A DNA stretch of 64,000 nt. It comes from Streptococcus suis. GTDB taxonomy: Bacteria; Bacillota; Bacilli; Lactobacillales; Streptococcaceae. The stretch is taken from positions 62,001 to 126,000 of the forward strand of contig NZ_JAMWEL010000002.1 in assembly GCF_024509555.1 (NCBI RefSeq), written 5' to 3'. The notes beneath the pieces are model-generated. The model did no database searches, was not told the origin of the DNA, and saw only the letters and a program-made list of their open reading frames with translations. The translations under genes and the position numbers were made by a program. Below, piece after piece: positions 28,186 to 40,456 of this stretch. The first letter of the stretch is position 1. Every line of letters begins with the position of its first letter.

Positions 28186-28758
28186 TTACCGTTTCATATC
28201 AAAATCAAAACCTGATTCTGACTGTCCACCGTTGTTCCCATTTCTCAATTCTTCAATATTGACCGTAACATTAACAGGAGTCAACAACCACATTGTACTA
28301 GAAACTTTCTTTAAATTACCTGATAAGACAGACCTAGCTCCATCCAGATAATCTAAACATCTTCTAGCCTGTTGCTCTGACATATATTGGAAGTCAATCA
28401 AGATGCTAGCATTATCAATCAAAAGATTGACCATTTCTGGAGCATCTTCATACTTCTTAGGGAATTTTATATCAATTGTTGATTTCAAAACATCAGACTC
28501 ACTGTGTTCTACACGTGTATCTACATGTTTATCAAAAGTACGTTGAATATGCATTTCTGGGCGACCTTCCTGACGTTGTTCTCGTCTACTCTCTGTTCTG
28601 ATAACTTTTTCATTTGAGTTTGACAATGCTGGTTGAGTAACTCTCAAGGCTGGACGATCATTTGGCATCGCATATGCCTCATTTTCTTCTGCTACTTCAT
28701 CAGTTTGTTCAACTTCAAAATAATTGAACAGATTTTTTATTGTATCTTTAAATGCCAT
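28186..28758 (-). CDS. sepF: Cell division protein SepF
   Basis: A 190-residue protein with an N-terminal amphipathic membrane-binding helix ([16 protein letters not shown]), an acidic linker and a C-terminal SepF domain (about residues 95-175: [20 protein letters not shown], then [15 protein letters not shown]). SepF bundles FtsZ filaments and ties them to the membrane. It lies 11 bp after ylmE. Confidence 0.95.
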   Translation of the reverse strand: MAFKDTIKNLFNYFEVEQTDEVAEENEAYAMPNDRPALRVTQPALSNSNEKVIRTESRREQRQEGRPEMHIQRTFDKHVDTRVEHSESDVLKSTIDIKFPKKYEDAPEMVNLLIDNASILIDFQYMSEQQARRCLDYLDGARSVLSGNLKKVSSTMWLLTPVNVTVNIEELRNGNNGGQSESGFDFDMKR

Positions 28759-28769
28759 TTCCGTTTCTC

Positions 28770-29444
28770 CTATTTTTTAAAAAAAGCCGAACCAATCCTA
28801 ACAAATGTAGACCCTTGAATAATTGCTTCTTCAAAGTCCCCACTCATTCCCATACTAAGCTCTGTAAAAGGCATTCTAGGAAGATTCCTAGCAGCTAATT
28901 CCTTACAAATTTTCTGTGTTTTTCCAAATAAATCCATTAAACCATCTGAGTCTAAATCTATTGGAGCCATTGTCATAATGCCAACCAACTCAATTTTCTC
29001 AAACGGAACCAACTCCTGCAGTACATCGTCAATTTCAGAAACTGAAAAACCGTGCTTACTTTCTTCTTCAGCAATATTTAACTGTAGGAAACACTTGATT
29101 GTTCTATTTGCTCGTTTATTGATTTCTGCAGCTAACTTGATAGAATCTAGAGCATGAAAGTAATCAACATAGTTTATGACATCCTTGACCTTACGTCTCT
29201 GTAACGTACCGATAAGATGCCATGTGAGCTCATACTCTGACAAGGCTTGGAACTTATCCAAAAATTTGTCGACACGATTTTCACCAATATGAGTAATACC
29301 TGTCTTAATTAAGTCATTAGTAATAGAGCTGTCAACATATTTGGTGACAGCTATTACATTTACAGTTTCTTTAGGACGCTGGGCTTTTTGAGTAGCCAAC
29401 TCTACAGCTGAAAAAACAGTATCTCTATTCTTTTGTAAATCCAT
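28770..29444 (-). CDS. ylmE: YggS family PLP homeostasis protein (YlmE)
   Basis: A 224-residue PLP-binding protein. The PLP lysine is in [10 protein letters not shown] (about residues 30-39), and [21 protein letters not shown] closes the phosphate site near 200-220. The family maintains pyridoxal phosphate and amino-acid balance. It follows ftsZ by a single base. Confidence 0.93.
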   Translation of the reverse strand: MDLQKNRDTVFSAVELATQKAQRPKETVNVIAVTKYVDSSITNDLIKTGITHIGENRVDKFLDKFQALSEYELTWHLIGTLQRRKVKDVINYVDYFHALDSIKLAAEINKRANRTIKCFLQLNIAEEESKHGFSVSEIDDVLQELVPFEKIELVGIMTMAPIDLDSDGLMDLFGKTQKICKELAARNLPRMPFTELSMGMSGDFEEAIIQGSTFVRIGSAFFKK

Positions 29445-29445
29445 T

Positions 29446-30693
<1,248 letters not shown>

Positions 30694-30698
30694 TTATC

Positions 30699-32069
30699 TT
30701 ACTCAAACATGCTTCCGAATATACCACGAATACGATCGGTAAAGTTCCCTTTTTTCTCAGATGTGACTTCTTCCTCAATTGAAACAAGAGTCTCTTCTTC
30801 CACTGGCTCAGGTTCGCGTTCCGTTACGATCTCTCTTGTTGGAATCACCTGTGAAACTCGTGGACGAATCGGAACAACTTCTACCGGTTTGTGTCTCAAT
30901 TGAACCTCGCCATTAACTGCATATTGAGCGATATGTTCAACGTCCTCTAGTTCACCTACAAATTCAACCAAACTGATTACACTTGCAAATGCTGGATTAC
31001 GAATACCGATTTGATTTGGTACGAAAAGTTTAACACCTACTCCAAATACCTCTTGTGCCAATTCAGTAATTCCTGGCAAAACTGCCCCTCCACCAACAAG
31101 CACGATACCACCTGGTAATTCTAAAGCACGTGTCCGTTCTAAATCTTGTTTAACACGCCCAAAGATCTGACGCAGACGTGCTGCAATAACCTCTGAAAGA
31201 TAGCGTTCAGATACTTCAATTGGTGTATTTTCACCAATAACTTCAACATTGAATTTCTCCTTATCGCTAGCTTCCTGTGGGTATGCAGTACCATAATTGT
31301 ACTTAAGATTTTCTGCAATACTTGTTGAAGTTGTCAAGACTTTAGAGATATCTTTAGTTACATAATCTCCTCCTTCTTGATAAATATTCGTATATTGCAA
31401 TTCTTGACCGCGCATCACTGCAACGGTTGTTTGACCTCCTCCAAGATCAATCACTGTTGCACCAAATTCACGCTCACCTTCGTTTAAAACAGAACGTGTC
31501 AATGCCAATGGAGCAATGACGATATTTTCAACCGCTACTCCTGCACGCTCTACAGTTTTACGAAGATTGTGAAGAATCGTACGAGGACCTGTATATAGCA
31601 TACCTCTCATCTCCAAACGAATTCCCATCATTCCACGAGGGTCTCGAATACCTTGGAAACCATCCACTGTAAACTCTTCTGGAATAAATGAGATTACCTC
31701 ACGTTCAGGTGTCATACTTTTTGTCAAAGCTGATTTTACTACATTCTCAACATCCAAATCTGTAATTTCTTGAGAATCTGTAGTCACCGGAATCATTCCT
31801 TGAGTTGGCTCAATCTGCAATAAATTTGCAGGCAAACCAACATTTACTTTATCAATTCGTATACCGGATTTTTCTTCTGCCTGCTCAATCGCTTTCTTTA
31901 TCGAACCTGCGGCAACTTCAATATTTACAATAATTCCATCTTTTACACCAGCACTTTTAACATTGCTGACGCCAATGACGTTCATTTCGCCTTCAATATA
32001 TTCTGCAACCAAGACTTTAACGGAGCTTGTACCTATATCTAATCCCGTAAAAAAGCCGTTTCTAGCCAT
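30699..32069 (-). CDS. ftsA: Cell division protein FtsA
   Basis: A 456-residue actin-like ATPase that tethers FtsZ to the membrane. N-terminal phosphate loop GLDIGTSSVKVLVAEY (about residues 9-24), a second phosphate loop VIDLGGGQTTVAVM near 203, and the C-terminal amphipathic helix TDRIRGIFGSMFE for membrane binding. A TGGTATAAT box at 32145-32153 precedes it. Confidence 0.97.
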   Translation of the reverse strand: MARNGFFTGLDIGTSSVKVLVAEYIEGEMNVIGVSNVKSAGVKDGIIVNIEVAAGSIKKAIEQAEEKSGIRIDKVNVGLPANLLQIEPTQGMIPVTTDSQEITDLDVENVVKSALTKSMTPEREVISFIPEEFTVDGFQGIRDPRGMMGIRLEMRGMLYTGPRTILHNLRKTVERAGVAVENIVIAPLALTRSVLNEGEREFGATVIDLGGGQTTVAVMRGQELQYTNIYQEGGDYVTKDISKVLTTSTSIAENLKYNYGTAYPQEASDKEKFNVEVIGENTPIEVSERYLSEVIAARLRQIFGRVKQDLERTRALELPGGIVLVGGGAVLPGITELAQEVFGVGVKLFVPNQIGIRNPAFASVISLVEFVGELEDVEHIAQYAVNGEVQLRHKPVEVVPIRPRVSQVIPTREIVTEREPEPVEEETLVSIEEEVTSEKKGNFTDRIRGIFGSMFE

Positions 32070-32144
32070 TCTGTCAGTCCTCTCTTACTTCCAACATTGC
32101 TAATCATTTTTTCTTCTGAAAGTTAGTATAATTAGTCATCTTTC

Positions 32145-32150
32145 ATTATA
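32145..32150 (-). promoter_or_regulatory. Extended -10 promoter before ftsA
   Basis: Minus-strand TGGTATAAT, about 76 bp before the ftsA start; no good -35 box. It allows ftsA-ftsZ to be made apart from the mur genes. Confidence 0.55.
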
Positions 32151-32214
32151 CCATATTTTATCCATTATTGGATATTTTAATGGTTATTTTTATTAAGATT
32201 TCTTTACAGAAAAA

Positions 32215-33162
32215 TCAATTTCCTGTCGCATATCGATAAACCCCTACTTCCATATCTATCGTTGTAGGAACTGTCGTTTCTAATGCTATTTTTTCATAAT
32301 AGGGCAACTTCTCCCCGAGTTCACTCAATGGAACCAACACAGTATTTTCATCTGTCATTTTCAAGGTTAATAAGTCACTTGTTGCCTTGCTAGGAGTCAG
32401 TTCTACCGTAGATACCTTTTGACGAACGGAAATATCGACTTTTGCTAATTGAACAGCCAATTTTTTTATCAACTCCCTATCAGACAATTTGAATAACGGG
32501 AATGAAGGCGGGAGTGCGTCGCTACCAATCTCCTGACTTTCCATCTCTCCACTTTCCAAGACTGCAAAATATTTTTGATTTTCCTCAACATAGCCAATAA
32601 TTGAAAATTCTTCTACTTTTACTAAAAATTTATTGGGAAAATTAAAAGTAATCTCAGCCGACTTGATCGTTGGACTGCTATTTACAATATTATTTGCATA
32701 TGAACCAGCGTATAGTAGAGTTGTCAAAGCATAATCCTTATCTGAGATTAAGCTCAAGTCTTCAATTTGCTTCCCTGTTAAACGTTGGTTCCCATTAACC
32801 TTAATCTGTTTCATTTTACTATAAGGACTTACAAAATAGAGCGAAAGGAATAGCAGAAAACTACTAACAATCAAAATTGGCAAGGCTTTTAAGAAAACAT
32901 CTCTAGGAATAATAGGTTCTAGTACAGAAATATCTTTATCTATCCGACTTGATTTTTTAAATCCTCTTATACCTTGAAACAATCTTTTCTCTTGTGAGAC
33001 CGTTTTCTCTACTTCAGGAACCATAGCCTCTTGACTAGAAAAAGTTCGATGACGCTTTCTCCATGACTCAAAAAACTTGTTAGTATTTTTTACTGATAAT
33101 TTTTGGTTCCTATCAGCCGATTCTCTATCTAGCTTGGAATCTTGCTCATTCCTATCAATCAT
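32215..33162 (-). CDS. divIB: Cell division protein DivIB/FtsQ
   Basis: A 315-residue bitopic protein. An N-terminal charged cytoplasmic tail (about 1-100) is followed by one membrane span ([18 protein letters not shown], about 103-120) and an outer POTRA domain that begins [20 protein letters not shown]. It joins the FtsL-DivIC complex at the septum. It overlaps murG by 8 bp. Confidence 0.93.
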   Translation of the reverse strand: MIDRNEQDSKLDRESADRNQKLSVKNTNKFFESWRKRHRTFSSQEAMVPEVEKTVSQEKRLFQGIRGFKKSSRIDKDISVLEPIIPRDVFLKALPILIVSSFLLFLSLYFVSPYSKMKQIKVNGNQRLTGKQIEDLSLISDKDYALTTLLYAGSYANNIVNSSPTIKSAEITFNFPNKFLVKVEEFSIIGYVEENQKYFAVLESGEMESQEIGSDALPPSFPLFKLSDRELIKKLAVQLAKVDISVRQKVSTVELTPSKATSDLLTLKMTDENTVLVPLSELGEKLPYYEKIALETTVPTTIDMEVGVYRYATGN

Positions 33163-34231
33163 TCAACTTGCCCCCTATATCCTCCTTAAGCAACTGGTAA
33201 AAGCTGTCAACAGATTGAATCTCCTTCGAATTAGTCATATTTTGAATATAGAACTCTCTATTTTTTAATAAATCATCTACTTCAATTAATAAAGACTCAA
33301 GTGTCAATTGACTTTCATCAATCTGCTTAGAATATCCCTTTTTCTCTGCGTAGAGAGCATTCTCAATCTGGTCTCCACGACTTGCTTGGCGTCCAAGAGG
33401 CACAATCAAATGGAGTTGTTGCATAGCAATCAACTCAAACAAGGTGTTGGAACCTCCACGAGTAATGACAACATCAGCAACATTCATCAAGGGTTGATAA
33501 AGTTCTGTTACGTAATCAACACGATAAAGATTTTTTTCTAATCGATTGAGACTCGCATCCCCTGTCAAGTTGATAATATTGAACAGCTCTGTTAGAGCTA
33601 GGCTATTCTGACTAATCAAATCATTGAAGACCTTAGCTCCTCCTGAGCCACCTACAAACAATAATGTTGGTAGATTTTTATCGAAGTGGCTGAGAATTTC
33701 TGGCAACTGGATTGGTGTAACTTTATCATTTGCTTGCCCCACTTTTGTAACCGCGCCAACATGTTTTACCTTGGTCAGACCAGCTGGCTGTTCAAAGGTG
33801 CTATACATGGTTGTCGCAAATTTATAGGCAATCTTATTGGCTAGACCCATGGACAAATCGGACTCATGAATGAATACAGGTACCCCTAGAAGTTTGGATG
33901 CAATAACTGGTGGAACTGAAACAAATCCACCTTTTGAAAAAAGAGCTTGCGGACGGATTTTTGCAATAATGGCCAAGGATTGAAGAACACCAAAACCAAC
34001 TTTAAACACATCAAGCATGTTTTGGAATGAAAAATAACGACGTAGCTTCCCGGTCGCAATCGAATGGAAATGAACATCTAGACCTGATTTGACAATTTGT
34101 TCATGCTCAATCCCATTCCCATCACCAATATAATGAACTTCCCAACCTTCTTCTAAAAATCTTGGAATCAAGAGAAGATTGAGCGTCACGTGCCCAACAG
34201 TCCCTCCGCCTGTAAAAACAATTTTTTTCAT
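33155..34231 (-). CDS. murG: UDP-GlcNAc transferase MurG
   Basis: A 358-residue glycosyltransferase that adds GlcNAc to lipid I, giving lipid II on the inner membrane face. The N-terminal [16 protein letters not shown] loop, the central [13 protein letters not shown] and the C-terminal [15 protein letters not shown] signature (about residues 240-254) are complete. It lies 2 bp after murD. Confidence 0.96.
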   Translation of the reverse strand: MKKIVFTGGGTVGHVTLNLLLIPRFLEEGWEVHYIGDGNGIEHEQIVKSGLDVHFHSIATGKLRRYFSFQNMLDVFKVGFGVLQSLAIIAKIRPQALFSKGGFVSVPPVIASKLLGVPVFIHESDLSMGLANKIAYKFATTMYSTFEQPAGLTKVKHVGAVTKVGQANDKVTPIQLPEILSHFDKNLPTLLFVGGSGGAKVFNDLISQNSLALTELFNIINLTGDASLNRLEKNLYRVDYVTELYQPLMNVADVVITRGGSNTLFELIAMQQLHLIVPLGRQASRGDQIENALYAEKKGYSKQIDESQLTLESLLIEVDDLLKNREFYIQNMTNSKEIQSVDSFYQLLKEDIGGKLND

Positions 34232-34233
34232 GA

Positions 34234-35583
34234 TTATTTCAACTCCTCAAAGGTCTGTAAGAAGACGTCGCCACGCACTTCAAAATTGGCATACATATCC
34301 CAGCTTGCATTGGCCGGACTTAATAGAACAATATCCCCTTCTTCTGCCATTTCAAAAGCCTTTCTTGTTGCATCTGCAATATCTAAAGCTGAAACTGTTT
34401 CCACCTCCGCCTTATCTGCTGCACGTTGAACACGGGGAGCTGATTGACCAAGGATCACCATTTTCTTTAGTCCGACCAAATCAGGGACTAATTCATCAAA
34501 TTCATTGCCACGGTCCAAGCCACCTGCAATCAAAATGACCTTGCTATTGTCAAAGCCTGAAAGAGCTTTTTGAGTCGCCAAGATATTGGTAGACTTACTA
34601 TCATTGTAGAAGGAAACGCCGTTAATCTCACCTACATATTGCAAACGGTGTTTGACACCACCGAAGGCAGATAGGCTTTCTTGGATAGCTTGATTATCTA
34701 CTCCCAACAATTTTGCAACCACAATTGTTGCCAAGGCATTTTCAACATTATGTGAACCTGGAACACCAATTTGGTCAGCATCCATGATGTACTCACCCTT
34801 GAAATAGAGTTTTCCATCTGCCAAATAAGCTCCATCAACCACTTCCTGTGTTGAAAATGGAACAACCGTTGCCTTGGTCTGTTCGGCCAATTCCTTAGCT
34901 TCTTTCTGGTTGAAGTTAAGTACCACAAAATCCTCAGCTGTCATCTGACGCTGAATCATCCATTTTGCTGCTACATAGTCTTCAAAAGTTCCATGATAAT
35001 CAATATGGCTGGCAATGAGGTTAGTCACAACGGCGATATGCGGGCGGAAAGAATCTGTTCCCAACAATTGGAAAGATGACAATTCCATGACTAAGGTATC
35101 TTCTACAGTTGCAGTTTGAGCAACTGATGAAGCTGGATAGCCAATATTACCACATAATTTAGCAGACTGTTGTCCAGCATTCAAAACTTCCGCGATCATG
35201 GTTGTCGTGGTTGTCTTACCATTTGATCCTGTAATACCAACAATTGGAGCTTCTGAAATCAAATAGGCTAATTCAACCTCAGTCCAGACTGGAATTCCTT
35301 TTCCGATAGCTTTTTCAACCATAGGATTATCATAGCGGATTCCTGGATTTTTCACCATAAAGGCAAAATCTTCATCTAGTAATTCAACAGGATGGCTCCC
35401 ACAAATGACACGGATTCCATCTTCTAAGAGAGATTGAGCCGTTGGATTTTCTTCAAAGGGTTTGCCATCATTAACTGTAACAATAGCTCCCAATTTGTCC
35501 AGTAGGCGTGCAGCTGATTCACCCGACTTGGCCAATCCCAGCACTAATACTTTTTTATTTTTAAATTGATCAATAACTTTCAT
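34234..35583 (-). CDS. murD: UDP-N-acetylmuramoylalanine--D-glutamate ligase
   Basis: A 449-residue Mur ligase adding D-glutamate to the wall precursor. The ATP loop is [20 protein letters not shown] (about residues 112-131), with [16 protein letters not shown] and NVENALA later on. It leads the murD-murG-divIB series. Confidence 0.97.
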   Translation of the reverse strand: MKVIDQFKNKKVLVLGLAKSGESAARLLDKLGAIVTVNDGKPFEENPTAQSLLEDGIRVICGSHPVELLDEDFAFMVKNPGIRYDNPMVEKAIGKGIPVWTEVELAYLISEAPIVGITGSNGKTTTTTMIAEVLNAGQQSAKLCGNIGYPASSVAQTATVEDTLVMELSSFQLLGTDSFRPHIAVVTNLIASHIDYHGTFEDYVAAKWMIQRQMTAEDFVVLNFNQKEAKELAEQTKATVVPFSTQEVVDGAYLADGKLYFKGEYIMDADQIGVPGSHNVENALATIVVAKLLGVDNQAIQESLSAFGGVKHRLQYVGEINGVSFYNDSKSTNILATQKALSGFDNSKVILIAGGLDRGNEFDELVPDLVGLKKMVILGQSAPRVQRAADKAEVETVSALDIADATRKAFEMAEEGDIVLLSPANASWDMYANFEVRGDVFLQTFEELK

Positions 35584-35676
35584 AATACTTATCCTTCAGG
35601 TTTTAGAAACTACATACTCGAGTGAACAATCAACTCTACGATTCCATTCTCTTTCAGCATTCAATACTAACACTTT

Positions 35677-35705
35677 ATTTTACCCTTTACAGTAACCTTT
35701 TTCAA
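35677..35705 (-). promoter_or_regulatory. Promoter of murD
   Basis: Minus-strand TTGAAA (35700-35705), 17-bp spacer, TAAAAT (35677-35682), about 95 bp before the start codon. Confidence 0.65.
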
Positions 35706-35816
35706 GCAAGAGGGAGTGCAAAAACTAGGAATAGCCTCAAAATTCATTTTATTTGTTGATAACACATAAAAATGATAGACTAGTTGCGAAAAATATTTTA
35801 TTATAAGGAGTATTAT

Positions 35817-37019
35817 ATGACAAATATAATCGACAGCTTATTCTATCCATTGCTCTCAGCTTTGCCTGGAGTCATTCGGATGCTTGTTCTCGTAGTCATC
35901 GCCTTTTCTTTGGCTGGATTATTACGAAAGTTTACTCTATCTGGGTTAAGCAAAATCCAATTTTCTCAAAAGTTACAAGAGTGGGGTGTCATCAAGCCCG
36001 AAGATAACGGGCAGTCACTCATCAAAACACTTGGACAACTCGTTTACTTCCTTGTTATTCTTTTCTTCCTTCCATCTATTTTGTCTGGTTTAAATATCAG
36101 TAGCACGGTAGATCCAATTTCTAGCATGTTTGAGAAATTCTTTGCCTTTATTCCAAACATGATTGCAGCTGGATTGATTCTCTTTGTTGGAACTTTCTTC
36201 TGCAAATTTATCAAAGGTCTTTTGACTGGTGTCCTAGAACGTTTGGACATTGATGCATGGTATACTAAAGTTACAGGGCAAGTGAAATTGCCATTTGATA
36301 GCCAACAAATCATTTCTGTCCTATCAACTGTTGTCTATGTATTGATCTTCATTCCAATCTTGACCTTAGCCTTGGAAACACTTGGTATCACAAGTATTTC
36401 TCAACCAATCGTTACGATTCTTAATCAAGTCATCGGTATCCTTCCACATGTTTTGGTTGCTCTTGTCTTGATTGCAGTTGGTAGCTTTGTCGCTAAGTTA
36501 ATTGGAAACCTCTTGGAAAATCTCCTTGAAACTGCTGGTATCAATGCTTATTCTAAATACCTATTTACCAAAGAAGAAGCGAACTTTGAATTATCAGCTA
36601 TCATTACGCAAGTCGTTCGCGCGATCATCATTGTATTCTTCTTTATACAAGCAATCCAAGTTTTGAACCTTGAAGTGTTTAATGCAGTTGGATCTGCCTT
36701 GCTTGGCTATCTCCCTTCATTGATTAGTGCAATCGCTATTGTTATCTTGGCCATTATCGCAAGCAACCTTGTCGCTAACTTCCTACAAAAAGTTACGGAT
36801 AGCCCTCTTGTGATTACCATTGTACGCTACTTGATGATCGTCTTTGCAGTCTTCATGGCTCTCGATCAATTGAAGTTTGCACAACATATCGTTCAATCAA
36901 CCTTTACAATCATTCTCGGTGCACTTGCTGTTGCTTTCGCCCTCGCCTTCGGTCTAGGTGGTCGTGAATTTGCCGCAAGACAACTTGAAAAATTAGAAAA
37001 GAAAATAGATAAGGAATAA
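35817..37019 (+). CDS. Conserved TM-helix (mechanosensitive-channel-like) membrane protein
   Basis: A 400-residue integral membrane protein with about ten hydrophobic helices in repeated pairs and the motif GLGGREFAARQLEKLEKK at the C-terminus. The repeated amphipathic and glycine-rich segments (IPNMIAAGLILFVGTFFCKF, then LPHVLVALVLIAVGSFVAKL) match the conserved TM-helix family seen in small-conductance channel relatives. It starts at MTNIIDSLF behind TAAGGAG. Channel activity is inferred from family, not shown here. Confidence 0.82.
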   Translation: MTNIIDSLFYPLLSALPGVIRMLVLVVIAFSLAGLLRKFTLSGLSKIQFSQKLQEWGVIKPEDNGQSLIKTLGQLVYFLVILFFLPSILSGLNISSTVDPISSMFEKFFAFIPNMIAAGLILFVGTFFCKFIKGLLTGVLERLDIDAWYTKVTGQVKLPFDSQQIISVLSTVVYVLIFIPILTLALETLGITSISQPIVTILNQVIGILPHVLVALVLIAVGSFVAKLIGNLLENLLETAGINAYSKYLFTKEEANFELSAIITQVVRAIIIVFFFIQAIQVLNLEVFNAVGSALLGYLPSLISAIAIVILAIIASNLVANFLQKVTDSPLVITIVRYLMIVFAVFMALDQLKFAQHIVQSTFTIILGALAVAFALAFGLGGREFAARQLEKLEKKIDKE

Positions 37020-37027
37020 ACAATTCG

Positions 37028-37061
37028 AATAGTCTGAACATCTAGTTCAGGCTATTTTTTT
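37028..37061 (+). terminator. Terminator of the TM-helix protein gene
   Basis: AATAGTCTGAAC-ATCTA-GTTCAGGCTATT, a 12-bp stem, followed by a T run. Confidence 0.9.
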
Positions 37062-37086
37062 CCCTTAAACCTAGGCGAGGCACGAA

Positions 37087-37113
37087 TAAAAGACTGGACA
37101 ATTCGCCCAGCCT
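37087..37113 (-). terminator. Terminator of typA-DUF3165
   Basis: Minus-strand AGGCTGG-GCGAATTGT-CCAGTCT followed by TTTATT. Confidence 0.75.
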
Positions 37114-37130
37114 TAAACTTTAAATCTTAT

Positions 37131-37382
37131 TTATTTCCTCTTAGAAGGACGGTCTAGATAGCGAATATCCCACAAAGCCCAAAGTCCAATAAGAACTATT
37201 ACCATCCCAACCCAGACTTCTGTTGAAAGTTGCATGATTTTTAAAAATCCAAATACCAAAGCAATCGAAAGAAGAACTAGCACAAATACAGCCAAAATAA
37301 TATTAATGGTCCCTCTAACATTTTTGGGTGCCACAAAAATATAAAATAGCACTAACATGATCGCTAAGATGAGGTAAAACAT
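37131..37382 (-). CDS. DUF3165 membrane protein
   Basis: An 83-residue protein with two or three membrane helices (MFYLILAIMLVLFYIFVAPK, then IILAVFVLVLLSIALVFGFL) and a short basic tail DIRYLDRPSKRK. It matches the small streptococcal DUF3165 family and follows typA by 17 bp. Function unknown. Confidence 0.82.
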   Translation of the reverse strand: MFYLILAIMLVLFYIFVAPKNVRGTINIILAVFVLVLLSIALVFGFLKIMQLSTEVWVGMVIVLIGLWALWDIRYLDRPSKRK

Positions 37383-37399
37383 GCTTTTTCTCCTAGAAA

Positions 37400-39247
37400 T
37401 TATTCCTCAGTCGCTAATTTTTTCTTTTTAGCTGCCTTGTCACGCTCTGCCTTGTTCAAGATTTGCTTACGAAGACGGATAGATTCTGGCGTTACTTCCA
37501 TGTATTCATCATCGTTCAAGAATTCAAGGGATTCTTCAAGAGTCAAGATACGTGGTGTCTTAATTACAGACGTTTGGTCTTTGGTTGCAGAACGGACGTT
37601 GGTCATTTGTTTTGCAGTCGTGATGTTAACTGTCAAGTCATTTTCACGTGAGTTCTCACCAATAATCATTCCTTCGTACACTTCCGTACCTGGGTTTACA
37701 AAGATGGTACCACGCTCTTCGATACGCATGATAGAGTAAGTCGTTGCCTTACCTTGGTCGATAGAAACAAGGGCACCACGGTGACGACCACCGATTTCAC
37801 CTTGAACAACAGGCAAGTATTGGTCGAAAGTATGGTTCATGATACCGTAACCACGAGTCATTGAAAGGAATTCTGTTGAGTAACCAATCAAACCACGCGC
37901 TGGTACAAGGAATACCAAACGAGTTTGACCGTTACCAGTTGAAATCATATCCAACATATCGCCCTTACGCTCAGATAGGGATTGGATAACAGAACCTTGG
38001 TATTCTTCTGGTGTATCGATTTGCACGCGCTCGAATGGCTCCATTTTCACGCCGTCGATTTCCTTGATGATAACTTCTGGACGTGATACTTGAAGCTCAT
38101 AGCCTTCACGACGCATGGTTTCAATCAAGATAGACAAGTGCAATTCACCACGACCTGAAACAGTCCATTTGTCTGGCGAGTCTGTAGCTTCTACACGGAG
38201 AGAAACGTCTGTCTGCAATTCTGCCAAAAGACGTTCTTCAATCTTACGAGAAGTCACCCACTTGCCTTCACGACCTGCAAACGGTGAGTTGTTCACCAAG
38301 AAAGTCATTTGAAGAGTTGGCTCATCGATACGAAGAACTGGAAGTGGCTCAACCGCATCTGTCGGAGTCACAGTTTCACCAACAAAGATGTCTTCCATAC
38401 CAGAAACGGCAATCAAATCACCAGCTTTTGCTTCTTGGATTTCTTTACGCTCAAGTCCAAAGAAACCAAAGAGTTTTGTAACGCGGAAGTTTTTGGTTGT
38501 GCCATCTAGCTTAGAAAGGGTAACTTGGTCACCAACTTTAACAGTTCCACGGAAGACACGACCGATACCAATACGACCTACGAAGTCGTTGTAATCCAAA
38601 AGGGATACTTGGAACTGCAAAGGCTCATCTGAGTTATCGACTGGCGCTGGAATATGCTCGATAATGGTATCAAAGATTGGTGCCATTGTTTCTTCTTGGT
38701 CTGCTGGATTGTCAGACAAAGATGAAGTACCGTTGATAGCTGACGCATAAACCACAGGGAATTCCAATTGGTCATCATCTGCCCCGAGTTCGATGAAGAG
38801 TTCAAGCACTTCATCCACAACTTCTTCTGGACGGGCAGAAGGCTTGTCGATTTTGTTGACAACAACGATTGGTGTCAAGTTTTGCTCAAGGGCTTTTTTC
38901 AATACGAAACGAGTCTGTGGCATAGTCCCTTCGTAGGCATCTACGACAAGGACAACACCGTCAACCATTTTCATGATACGCTCAACCTCACCACCGAAGT
39001 CCGCGTGTCCTGGTGTATCCATGATGTTGATACGTGTACCGTTATAAGCTACGGCAGTGTTTTTAGCCAGGATGGTGATTCCGCGCTCTTTTTCGATATC
39101 ATTTGAATCCATGGCACGCTCATCCAACTGCGTACGTTCATCAAGGGTTTGAGATTGTTTCAATAATTCATCAACGAGGGTTGTTTTTCCGTGGTCAACG
39201 TGGGCAATAATGGCTACGTTACGGATGTCTTCTCTAAGTTTTGTCAT
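37400..39247 (-). CDS. typA: GTP-binding protein TypA/BipA
   Basis: A 615-residue translational GTPase. G1 is [15 protein letters not shown] (about residues 15-29), G3 [17 protein letters not shown]4 [12 protein letters not shown], followed by EF-G-like domains III and V and the BipA-specific C-terminus. It assists 50S assembly under cold or stress. A TGATATACT -10 box lies at 39281-39289. Confidence 0.97.
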   Translation of the reverse strand: MTKLREDIRNVAIIAHVDHGKTTLVDELLKQSQTLDERTQLDERAMDSNDIEKERGITILAKNTAVAYNGTRINIMDTPGHADFGGEVERIMKMVDGVVLVVDAYEGTMPQTRFVLKKALEQNLTPIVVVNKIDKPSARPEEVVDEVLELFIELGADDDQLEFPVVYASAINGTSSLSDNPADQEETMAPIFDTIIEHIPAPVDNSDEPLQFQVSLLDYNDFVGRIGIGRVFRGTVKVGDQVTLSKLDGTTKNFRVTKLFGFFGLERKEIQEAKAGDLIAVSGMEDIFVGETVTPTDAVEPLPVLRIDEPTLQMTFLVNNSPFAGREGKWVTSRKIEERLLAELQTDVSLRVEATDSPDKWTVSGRGELHLSILIETMRREGYELQVSRPEVIIKEIDGVKMEPFERVQIDTPEEYQGSVIQSLSERKGDMLDMISTGNGQTRLVFLVPARGLIGYSTEFLSMTRGYGIMNHTFDQYLPVVQGEIGGRHRGALVSIDQGKATTYSIMRIEERGTIFVNPGTEVYEGMIIGENSRENDLTVNITTAKQMTNVRSATKDQTSVIKTPRILTLEESLEFLNDDEYMEVTPESIRLRKQILNKAERDKAAKKKKLATEE

Positions 39248-39355
39248 AATATCCTCTGTATTTTTTAATTTAACTAAAAAAGTATATCATAGATTGGCAC
39301 AAAAATCACAGATAATCACATTGTAAATGTTTTCAGATAGCAGATTGAAAGCAGA

Positions 39356-39381
39356 AGAAAAGAGATTGAAGCCAATCTCTT
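39356..39381 (-). terminator. Terminator of asnA
   Basis: Minus-strand AAGAGATTG-GCTT-CAATCTCTT followed by TTC and a T-rich run. It overlaps the asnA stop. Confidence 0.85.
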
Positions 39382-40372
39382 ATAAAATGTTCTCAAAATT
39401 ATCGCGTACTTCTTGTGGCCAAACGCTGGACTGCACTTCACCGATATGTTTCTTCCGAAGCAAGAACATGGCCAAACGGGATTGACCGATACCACCACCG
39501 ATAGACAGCGGGAAGAGACCATTCAAAAGGGCACGATGCCAATCAAATTCCAAACGGTCCTCGTCACCTGTAATAGCAACCTGGCGCTTCAGCGCTTCTT
39601 CATCCACACGAATCCCCATTGAGGACAACTCAAAGGCTGAACCAAGTGCTTCGTTCCAAACCAAGATGTCCCCATTGAGACCTTTATAGCCTGCTTCTGA
39701 TGGGCTTGTCCAGTCATCATAGTCTGGGGCACGTCCATCATGTGGTTTCCCATCTGCCAGTTCTCCACCAATACCGATTAGGAAAACCGCACCGTATTCT
39801 TTGGCAACCACGTTCTCACGCTCTTTTGGTGTCAAGTCTGGGAAGTTCTTGACCAAATCCTCCGTGTGGATAAAGGTGATTTTCTTAGGCAAAACAGACT
39901 CAATGTCATAACGAGCCTCCACTGCCAACTCTGTCAGACGGATAGCCTTGTAAATCTGCTCCACAGTTTCTTTCAAATAAGCCAAGTTGCGACGACCATC
40001 AGGGATGACCTTTTCCCAATCCCACTGATCCACGTATACTGAGTGAATGGGATCCAAGGAATCCTCGTCAGGACGAAGAGCCTTCATGTGAACAAAGAGC
40101 CCTTCTCCCTCATTAAAACCGAATCGAGCCAAGGTATGGCGCTTCCACTTAGCAAGTGAGTGAACCACTTCATAAGTAGCATCTGGTATCAGCTTCACAT
40201 TAACGGTAACTGCATTCTCCACACCGGACAAATTATCCTGCATACCATCCCCGACACGACTCAAAATCGGTCCTTGCACTTCTACGATTTCTAGTTTGTC
40301 TTTCAAATACTGAGTGAATGTATTTTTGACGAAAGAAATCTCCTCTTGCTGATGAATGAAGCTTTTCTTCAT
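39380..40372 (-). CDS. asnA: Aspartate--ammonia ligase (asparagine synthetase A)
   Basis: A 330-residue class II synthetase-like enzyme that makes asparagine from aspartate, ammonia and ATP. Characteristic segments are [27 protein letters not shown] (about residues 114-125), RAPDYDDW and the C-terminal [14 protein letters not shown]. The promoter and ribosome site (GAGGAGG) are strong. It stands alone. Confidence 0.97.
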   Translation of the reverse strand: MKKSFIHQQEEISFVKNTFTQYLKDKLEIVEVQGPILSRVGDGMQDNLSGVENAVTVNVKLIPDATYEVVHSLAKWKRHTLARFGFNEGEGLFVHMKALRPDEDSLDPIHSVYVDQWDWEKVIPDGRRNLAYLKETVEQIYKAIRLTELAVEARYDIESVLPKKITFIHTEDLVKNFPDLTPKERENVVAKEYGAVFLIGIGGELADGKPHDGRAPDYDDWTSPSEAGYKGLNGDILVWNEALGSAFELSSMGIRVDEEALKRQVAITGDEDRLEFDWHRALLNGLFPLSIGGGIGQSRLAMFLLRKKHIGEVQSSVWPQEVRDNFENIL

Positions 40373-40402
40373 ACCTTACCTCCTCGTAAATTTATACACC
40401 TT

Positions 40403-40430
40403 ATTATACTCTTTTTTACCCACTTGTAAA
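40403..40430 (-). promoter_or_regulatory. Promoter of asnA
   Basis: Minus-strand TTTACA (40425-40430), 16-bp spacer, TATAAT (40403-40408). Confidence 0.85.
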
Positions 40431-40456
40431 GTCTTTTTATTAAATATTCTGATAAT